NCBI GenBank assembly: GCA_035759665.1 | Contig: DASTUM010000096.1 | Span: 1-10,150, forward strand | Reading direction: 5' to 3' | Origin: Micavibrio_A sp035759665 | GTDB taxonomy: Bacteria > Pseudomonadota > Alphaproteobacteria > Micavibrionales > Micavibrionaceae | Length of the DNA: 10,150 bases | Shown here: positions 5,744 through 10,150 of the stretch, piece by piece | Numbering within the stretch: the first letter of the stretch is position 1 | How the letters are laid out: each line of letters begins with the position of its first letter | Notes under the pieces: generated by a model | Seen by the model: the letters and a program-made list of their open reading frames with translations, nothing else | Database searches by the model: none | What the model was told of the DNA's origin: nothing | Program-made: the position numbers and the translations under genes

Positions 5744-6777
5744 AGATTGGTCTTGCGCGGATCGAACGCGTCGCGCACCGCTTCACCGATGAAGGTCAGA
5801 AGCGTAAGCATAAAGGCCAGCGACACGAACGCCGAAATGCCGAGCCACGGCGCCTGAAGATTGTTCTTTCCCTGTGACAACAATTCACCCAGCGAAGGCG
5901 ACCCCGGCGGCAATCCCAGCCCGAGGAAGTCCAGCGAGGTGAGGGCGGTAATCGATCCGGTCAGAATAAACGGCATCATCGTCATCGTCGCGACCATCGC
6001 GTTGGGCAGGACGTGGCGCACCATGATCGTGCGGTTGGCAACGCCGAGCGCGTTGGCGGCGCGGACGTAATCGAGACTGCGCGCGCGCAGGAATTCCGCC
6101 CGCACGACATCCACCAGCGACACCCACGAAAACAGCAAAAGGATCAGCAGCAGCGTCCAGAACCCCGGCACGAACATCGCCGAAAAGATGATGAGGATGT
6201 AAAGCGAGGGCAGGGACGACCACACTTCGATCACGCGCTGCATGAACAGATCGGTCTTGCCGCCGTAATAACCCTGGAACGCGCCCGCCGTGATGCCGAT
6301 GACGGACGAAATAGCCGTCAGGATCAGGCCGAATACGACGGAGAGGCGAAACCCGTAAATCACACGCGCCGCGACGTCGCGCCCCTGATCGTCGGTGCCG
6401 AGGATATTGACGCCCGTGGGTTTCGACGGCGCGGGTTCAGGCAGGTCGTAGGAAATCGTATCGTACGAAAAACGGATCGGCGGCCAGACCATCCAGCCCT
6501 TGGCGTTGATAAGTTCCTGCACATACGGATCGCGGTAATCCGCCGCCGTTTCGAAATCTCCGCCGAACGCGGTTTCGGGATAATCCTTGAAGACTGGCAT
6601 ATAAATCCCGCCGTCATAGGACACGACGATCGGTCGGTCGTTCGAAATGAATTCCGCGAACAGGCACACGAACAACAGCGACAGGAAAATCCAAAAGGAA
6701 TAATAGCCGCGCTTGTTCGCCTTGAACTGCGCAAGGCGCCTGCGGGTCAGCGGCGAAAGGGTGCGGGTTTCGAACAT
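5740..6777 (-). CDS. yejE: Microcin C/peptide-type ABC transporter permease YejE
   Basis: This 345-residue inner-membrane permease is full length for YejE. Signatures include an N-terminal membrane segment (about 26-44), a long periplasmic loop with NDRPIVVSYDGG and WMVWPPIRFSYDTI, NILGTDDQGRDVAARVIYG (124-142), FQGYYGGKTDL, the EAA loop contacting the ATPase (RAANALGVANRTIMVRHVLP, 239-258), and the ending QGKNNLQAPWLGISAF and GEAVRDAFDPRK. All of these match E. coli YejE as remembered. With YejB it forms the channel of a peptide importer; the periplasmic binding protein YejA and the ATPase YejF are expected partners but are not in this window. The gene ends in a TAG sharing CTAG with the stop of the converging SulP gene. 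The start lies 110 bp after the preceding small gene and has only a weak ribosome-binding site. Confidence 0.95.
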   Translation of the reverse strand: MFETRTLSPLTRRRLAQFKANKRGYYSFWIFLSLLFVCLFAEFISNDRPIVVSYDGGIYMPVFKDYPETAFGGDFETAADYRDPYVQELINAKGWMVWPPIRFSYDTISYDLPEPAPSKPTGVNILGTDDQGRDVAARVIYGFRLSVVFGLILTAISSVIGITAGAFQGYYGGKTDLFMQRVIEVWSSLPSLYILIIFSAMFVPGFWTLLLILLLFSWVSLVDVVRAEFLRARSLDYVRAANALGVANRTIMVRHVLPNAMVATMTMMPFILTGSITALTSLDFLGLGLPPGSPSLGELLSQGKNNLQAPWLGISAFVSLAFMLTLLTFIGEAVRDAFDPRKTNL

Positions 6778-6838
6778 CGGCCAACTTTAGCGCAACATGC
6801 AGCGGGGCGCACCCTCAAGAATGGCGCTTTGGGGATAT

Positions 6839-6859
6839 TTCCCGCATTTTCATCGGGAA
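6839..6859 (-). terminator. Possible weak hairpin between the 89-residue gene and yejE
   Basis: TTCCCG and CGGGAA form a perfect six-base-pair stem around a nine-base loop, about 30 bp after the stop of the small gene. It is not followed by a T-tract on the minus strand, so it is not a standard intrinsic terminator. It could attenuate read-through into yejE or protect an mRNA end. Confidence 0.25.
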
Positions 6860-6887
6860 GAGTGGGGCGCCGGTTAATCCGATCGCT

Positions 6888-7157
6888 TTAATGAACGGCG
6901 TGTGAACCCGTGCCGGTTTTCTCGATCAGGCGCAGGCGCTTTTTCTGGTCGTCCGACAGGATGTTGTCGTTGCCGGGGCGCATGGTCATTTTCGTGTTCA
7001 GGCGCTGCTGGATGGTCGCCAGCTCGCCGTTTGCGGAAATCAGCGTATCGTTGAGGATATCCTTCAACTGCTGCTCGGACGTGGGGGAGATGTGACCGTC
7101 TTTTTTGATCCGGTCGCGCAGCTCTTTCAATTTCGCCTGAATGTCTTTGATATCCAT
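6888..7157 (-). CDS. Small charged helical protein of unknown function inside the yej cluster
   Basis: This 89-residue protein was not assigned to a family. It is highly charged and predicted largely helical: residues 1-20 are a Lys/Glu/Asp-rich amphipathic helix (IKDIQAKLKELRDRIKKDG), residues 26-58 hold a second helical stretch (SEQQLKDILNDTL then ELATIQQRLN), and residues 68-80 include SDDQKKRLRLIEK. There is no signal peptide or membrane segment, so it should be cytoplasmic. ATG 7157 is chosen because a strong promoter lies about 40 bp upstream; a longer frame reaching into yejB would start upstream of that promoter and translates into low-complexity basic sequence. No good Shine-Dalgarno is seen (GGGGAT is some 13 bases from the ATG). 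It sits between yejB and yejE, where the standard yejABEF order has no gene. Confidence 0.7.
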   Translation of the reverse strand: MDIKDIQAKLKELRDRIKKDGHISPTSEQQLKDILNDTLISANGELATIQQRLNTKMTMRPGNDNILSDDQKKRLRLIEKTGTGSHAVH

Positions 7158-7194
7158 GGTTTTTACGCAGATCCCCGTCCGAAAATGTTGGGGA

Positions 7195-7223
7195 AATCTA
7201 AAGTAAAACTTACATTCTGTCAA
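7195..7223 (-). promoter_or_regulatory. Sigma70-type promoter for the 89-residue gene
   Basis: On the minus strand TTGACA (7223-7218, a perfect -35 hexamer) is followed after exactly 17 bases by TAGATT (7200-7195), matching four of six -10 positions. Transcription would begin near 7188, giving a leader of about 30 bases before ATG 7157. It lies in the 118-bp gap after yejB, so the small gene, and possibly yejE, can be expressed independently of yejB. Confidence 0.65.
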
Positions 7224-7235
7224 ATCAAATCTGAC
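7219..7235. promoter_or_regulatory. Operator-like inverted repeat over the -35 element
   Basis: GTCAAAT-CAA-ATCTGAC is a dyad with six of seven matching bases per arm and a three-base centre. It overlaps the TTGACA hexamer of the promoter driving the 89-residue gene. The size and position would suit a dimeric repressor. The regulator is unknown and no second copy was noticed in the window. Confidence 0.35.
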
Positions 7236-7275
7236 GGAAGGCGGACGAAATCTAACCCTTTGGCGGATCGGCCTT

Positions 7276-8382
7276 TTAAACGGTCCGCGCCTCGAAATCG
7301 ATACGCGGATCGACCAGAACATAGGTTATATCCCGCACCAAGGTCATGACTAGCCCCATCAGGGTAAAGATATAAAGCGTCCCCAGCACGACCGGATAAT
7401 CGCGGTTGATGACGCTTTCATAGCTGAGCAGCCCCAGCCCGTCGAGCGAGAAGATCACTTCGATCAGCAGCGACCCTGTGAAGAAGATGGCAAGGAACGC
7501 GGCGGGGAACCCCGCGATGACGATCAGCATCGCGTTGCGGAACACATGTCCGTACAAAACCTGTTTTTCGGTCAGCCCCTTCGCGCGGGCGGTGAGGACA
7601 TAGTGCTTGCCGATCTCATCGAGGAAAGAGTTTTTGGTGAGCATGGTCAATCCCGCGAAACCGGAAATCACCATCGCCGCGACGGGAAGAACCATATGCC
7701 AGATATAATCCACCGCGATCCGCCACCAGCTCATATCCTGCCAGTTGTCCGAGAGAATCCCGCGAATGGGGAAGAGATCGAAATACCGTCCGCCCGCGAA
7801 CAGGATGATAAGAAGGATCGCGAACATGAAAGAGGGGATGGCATATCCGAAAAACACCGCCGCCGACGTCCATACGTCAAAGGCCTGTCCGTCCTTGACC
7901 GCCTTGCGGATGCCGAGAGGAATGGAGATAAGGTAGATAATCAGCGTCGACCACAGGCCGAGCGAAATCGACACCGGCATTTTTTCCAGCACGAGGTCGA
8001 TGACCGACACGTCGCGGTAGTAACTCTCGCCGAGATCGAAGCGCGCGTAGTTTTTCAGCATGATCCAGAACCGCTCCGGCGCGGGCTTATCAAACCCGTA
8101 GAGTTTTTCCAGCTCCGCCACGAATTCGGGATCAAGCCCCTGCGCCCCGCGATATTTGCTCGCCGCCGCGCCGCCGTCGCCGCCCGCGCCGATGGCAAGG
8201 TCGGCTCCTCCGTCTCCGCCGCCGAAACGCGCCGTGGCGTCGACACTGTGACCCTGCAATTGCGCGATCATGCGCTCCACCGGCCCGCCCGGCACGAACT
8301 GTATGATGACGAATGAAATCAGCATAATGCCAAGCATCGTCGGAATCATCAGGAGCAGGCGGCGCAGGATATAATTCAGCAT
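7276..8382 (-). CDS. yejB: Microcin C/peptide-type ABC transporter permease YejB
   Basis: This 368-residue inner-membrane permease is full length for YejB. It opens with a membrane anchor (LNYILRRLLLMIPTMLGIM), then PGGPVERMIAQL, a Gly/Ala-rich periplasmic stretch at about 50-76, YRGAQGLDPEF and YGFDKP. The transmembrane core follows, with PVSISLGLWSTLIIYLISIP (136-155), IRKAVKDGQAFDVW and FAGGRYFDLFPIRG. The ATPase-contact loop is YVLTARAKGLTEKQVLYGHV with FRNAM (251-275), and the end is VLVDPRIDFEAR. These match E. coli YejB as remembered. It pairs with YejE to import oligopeptides or peptide-nucleotide antibiotics. The gene upstream is a phosphatase-fold protein, not yejA, and a small unknown gene separates it from yejE. 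No clear Shine-Dalgarno precedes ATG 8382; the gap to the upstream stop is 60 bp. Confidence 0.95.
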   Translation of the reverse strand: MLNYILRRLLLMIPTMLGIMLISFVIIQFVPGGPVERMIAQLQGHSVDATARFGGGDGGADLAIGAGGDGGAAASKYRGAQGLDPEFVAELEKLYGFDKPAPERFWIMLKNYARFDLGESYYRDVSVIDLVLEKMPVSISLGLWSTLIIYLISIPLGIRKAVKDGQAFDVWTSAAVFFGYAIPSFMFAILLIILFAGGRYFDLFPIRGILSDNWQDMSWWRIAVDYIWHMVLPVAAMVISGFAGLTMLTKNSFLDEIGKHYVLTARAKGLTEKQVLYGHVFRNAMLIVIAGFPAAFLAIFFTGSLLIEVIFSLDGLGLLSYESVINRDYPVVLGTLYIFTLMGLVMTLVRDITYVLVDPRIDFEARTV

Positions 8383-8401
8383 GGGGTCATTTAAGCACGA
8401 A

Positions 8402-8413
8402 CGGCGATCGCCG
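8402..8413. repeat. 12-bp perfect palindrome CGGCGATCGCCG
   Basis: The sequence lies in the 60-bp gap between the phosphatase-fold gene and yejB, about 20 bp before the yejB start. It contains GCGATCGC. A second short stem, CCGC-TTC-GCGG on the minus strand, abuts it. There is no T-tract. It could be a binding site or a folded leader element, or chance in GC-rich DNA. Confidence 0.35.
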
Positions 8414-8442
8414 CGAAGCGGTTTTGCCCGGTTTTCACACCG

Positions 8443-9066
8443 TTATTGGATCTGGGGGCGGACGTTCCAGCCGATAATATGCCAGCGCCCGCCATCATGG
8501 GACAGGACGCAGGCCGCGCCCGTAGCTATCTTTAAAGAATGCTTTTGCGCGAACCCCTCGAAATCCCCCGTCAAATGCGGGGCGAACCGGGCGATGCCGT
8601 TGGAGGTGACGACCATCACGCAGGATTGCTTGTCGGCGACGATGTGATCGCCGAAATCCTTCCAGTCCCCGATGCATTTTTCCGGGTCGAAATTCCAACC
8701 CGGCGGCACGATGGCTTTTTCATCCCAATCTTTGAGCGCGTTTTCCCCGACGCGCGCAATAACGGCGTCCTCAGGCAGGTTTTCATCCGGCCCGTAATCT
8801 ATTTCGTTGAAGATGGCGAGCGGGAAGATAGGCTCCTTGTATCCCGCCGTCTGCAGGGCGAGCTCCGCCGTTTCTTTCGTCCGGCGAAGCTGCGAGCAAT
8901 AAACCGCCTCCGGATACAAGGTCGATTGTTTCAGCCAGTGGCCGAGCGCGCGTGCCTGAACGCGGCCGCTTTCGACGAGGGGAAGGTCGGTGCGCGCGCC
9001 GACGCGGCGGGGCGTTTCGCCCTTTTCAAAGGTATTGCCATGACGCGCGATAATCAGGGTGGTCAT
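8443..9066 (-). CDS. Histidine phosphatase superfamily (phosphoglycerate mutase-like) protein, second catalytic His replaced
   Basis: This 207-residue protein has the family's N-terminal phosphohistidine motif ARHGNT (His9), LRRTKETA (Arg61/Arg62), and NEIDYGPDE with the acid Glu88. The fold's terminal strands are seen in ATGAACVLSHDGGRWHIIGW followed by NVRPQ. In typical members the second catalytic histidine lies in a V-S-H-G-G block near the C-terminal third. Here that block reads VVTSNGIAR (152-160), so the histidine is Ser155. The protein may therefore be a weak or altered phosphatase, or bind phosphoesters without turnover. It starts with ATG overlapping the TGA stop of the upstream gene (ATGA), implying translational coupling. 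The substrate is unknown. Confidence 0.85.
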   Translation of the reverse strand: MTTLIIARHGNTFEKGETPRRVGARTDLPLVESGRVQARALGHWLKQSTLYPEAVYCSQLRRTKETAELALQTAGYKEPIFPLAIFNEIDYGPDENLPEDAVIARVGENALKDWDEKAIVPPGWNFDPEKCIGDWKDFGDHIVADKQSCVMVVTSNGIARFAPHLTGDFEGFAQKHSLKIATGAACVLSHDGGRWHIIGWNVRPQIQ

Positions 9067-9569
9067 GGGCTTTGCGGGGCTTGCCGGTTTTTACCCCAGG
9101 GACGCAAGTCGGACAAGGTCTGTTTCTGCCCCTCGGTCAGGTGAATGAAGTGCTCCGAGAGGAATTCGCGCATCTCGTTCGTGCCTTCGGCGATCCCGGC
9201 TTCGGGATACCGTGCGACATAGTCGGTATGGCGGACGGAGTGATTGAACGAGTCATAGACGGAATACCCCCATCCGTGCGTCCCCCGTGTCCGGCTGGCG
9301 CCCGTCACGCGTTTTTTCTCATTGGCGATCGTTTCTTCATACATAAAATTGTTGCTCTTCAGGTCGATCACGGCCTTCGCAGCCTCCTGTACCGTCTGTT
9401 TTTTCAGGTGCGCGCACAGCTTGACGAAATTCCCCGCCTCCCAGAGGCCATGTGTCTCTTCCAGAAAATTATAAAGGATGTTCAGTTCGCCGTGGGTGAT
9501 AGGGCGGCGGCTCTTCAAGGATGAAGACAGCTTTGACATCGAATCCCAGAAAAAAACTTCTCTATTCAT
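9063..9569 (-). CDS. Uncharacterised 168-residue protein
   Basis: No family was recognised. The start is well supported: AGGGGGA lies six bases before ATG 9569. The protein is soluble and hydrophilic, without signal peptide or membrane segment. Residues 1-25 are basic; 26-75 look helical (GELNILYNFLEETHGLW, then LKKQTVQEAAKAVIDLK). The centre is rich in Arg, Gly and aromatic residues (TRGTHGWGYSVYDSFNHSV), and a second acidic helical part follows (EMREFLSEHFIHLTEGQKQ). The tail is Pro/Gln-rich. It overlaps the histidine-phosphatase-like gene by four bases (ATGA), so the two products are probably made together in similar amounts and may act in the same process. Confidence 0.8.
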   Translation of the reverse strand: MNREVFFWDSMSKLSSSLKSRRPITHGELNILYNFLEETHGLWEAGNFVKLCAHLKKQTVQEAAKAVIDLKSNNFMYEETIANEKKRVTGASRTRGTHGWGYSVYDSFNHSVRHTDYVARYPEAGIAEGTNEMREFLSEHFIHLTEGQKQTLSDLRPWGKNRQAPQSP

Positions 9570-9636
9570 AAGAAATCCCCCTAGCGCATTTAACCGCGTT
9601 TCAAGGGATTTTCCAAGAATATTTATAGAAAATACA

Positions 9637-9846
9637 TTAGTTGTTCATAGGCACATTCAATTCGGCCATTTTTTGCGCCGTACCCATATCCTCCGACATT
9701 CCCTGCGCCACCACGACGCCGCTGTGAATGACGCGCCATTTCCAGTTGCTGTTGATTTGTTCGCATTTGTAGCCGTGCTTGTATCTTTCAATAAGAAGAT
9801 CATAATGTCCTGCGGTCGAGCACATTTTCTCAGGTTGCCATTCCAT
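9637..9846 (-). CDS. Uncharacterised 69-residue protein
   Basis: This is a short protein with no recognised family. It has a mixed alpha/beta look: LLIERYKHGYKCEQI, then WKWRVIHSGVVVAQGM, then an end helix (MGTAQKMAELNV). Two cysteines and several aromatics suggest a compact fold; no signal peptide is evident. It starts at ATG 9846 without a strong Shine-Dalgarno. It is followed by 67 bp of A/T-rich spacer before the 168-residue gene, and its upstream region (99 bp) is shared with the divergent aldo/keto reductase. It may be the first gene of the minus-strand block. Amino-acid composition looks like real coding sequence, but the short length leaves doubt. Confidence 0.6.
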   Translation of the reverse strand: MEWQPEKMCSTAGHYDLLIERYKHGYKCEQINSNWKWRVIHSGVVVAQGMSEDMGTAQKMAELNVPMNN

Positions 9847-9945
9847 GACCCCGTCTCTTTGCTGATAATTTTGCCCCTTACGCCTTTAAAACGGCCGCTT
9901 GCCGTACTAGGTTCCAAAGGCAGGCAATTTTAGAAAGGAATTTTG

Positions 9946-10150
9946 ATGAAAACGATTTCCCTTCAGGGCCGTCAGATACCTGTACTCGGCTTCGGCACAT
10001 GGAAGCTTTCTGGCGGTGAAGCCGTCAGGTCCGTCGATTTCGCTATCAACAGCGGCTACACCCATATCGACACCGCGCAAATCTACGAAAACGAAACCGA
10101 AGTCGGCGAGGGGATCAGAAATTCCCGAAAGCCGCGCGATGAAATTTTCC
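9946..10150 (+). CDS. Aldo/keto reductase, DkgA/DkgB-like (5' part only)
   Basis: The frame opens at ATG 9946, with AAAGGAA six to seven bases upstream, and runs off the window after 68 codons. The visible part is the first quarter of an NADPH-dependent aldo/keto reductase barrel: IPVLGFGTWKL (first strand), then GYTHIDTAQIYENETEVGEG, which holds the catalytic Asp42 and Tyr47. The catalytic Lys and His lie beyond the edge. The pattern DTAQIYENE with a preceding short N-terminus is typical of the 2,5-diketo-D-gluconate reductase group, whose members also reduce methylglyoxal and other aldehydes. It is divergent from the 69-residue gene, with 99 bp between starts. No convincing promoter was identified there. 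Confidence 0.9.
   Translation, partial: MKTISLQGRQIPVLGFGTWKLSGGEAVRSVDFAINSGYTHIDTAQIYENETEVGEGIRNSRKPRDEIF

Noticed and set aside
7158..7322. N-terminal extension of the 89-residue protein into yejB
   Set aside because: It would start upstream of the well-placed promoter and overlap the yejB coding region, and its translation is an Arg/Phe-rich stretch unlike the rest of the protein.

Overview
The window looks like chromosomal DNA of a Gram-negative bacterium, most likely an alphaproteobacterium. It has moderate-to-high GC with G/C-ending codons, two genes closely matching the inner-membrane permeases YejB and YejE, a YqgE/AlgH-type protein, and leader regions with recognisable Shine-Dalgarno and sigma70-type signals. 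No rRNA, tRNA, insertion sequence or CRISPR array was seen. The taxonomic guess is inference; the gene calls rest on motifs read from the translations.

Layout, left to right. Positions 1-4375 hold a minus-strand block, transcribed from right to left: a divergent YqgE/AlgH-family protein (4375-3827), an M20D metal-dependent amidohydrolase (3808-2612), and two tandem paralogues built from perfectly periodic 37-residue repeats (2556-1222 with seven repeats; 1109 to beyond position 1 with six). The repeats, and the degenerate last unit, resemble the helical repeats of mTERF proteins, which are known mainly from mitochondria and plastids. The second paralogue is preceded by a copy of the last 12 codons plus stop of the amidohydrolase gene, so the pair arose by a segmental tandem duplication.

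Positions 4457-5743 (plus strand) encode a DauA/YchM-like SulP anion transporter that lacks the usual STAS domain. It converges on yejE, and one CTAG serves as the stop codon on both strands.

Positions 9846-5740 are a second minus-strand block: a 69-residue unknown protein, a 168-residue unknown protein, a histidine-phosphatase-fold protein overlapping it by ATGA and lacking the second catalytic histidine, yejB, an 89-residue charged helical protein with its own strong-looking promoter, and yejE. yejA and yejF are absent from the window. At the right edge (9946 onward, plus strand) an aldo/keto reductase begins and runs off the end.

The most unusual content is the pair of mTERF-like repeat genes and their duplication history. 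The small promoter-driven gene inside the yej cluster comes second.
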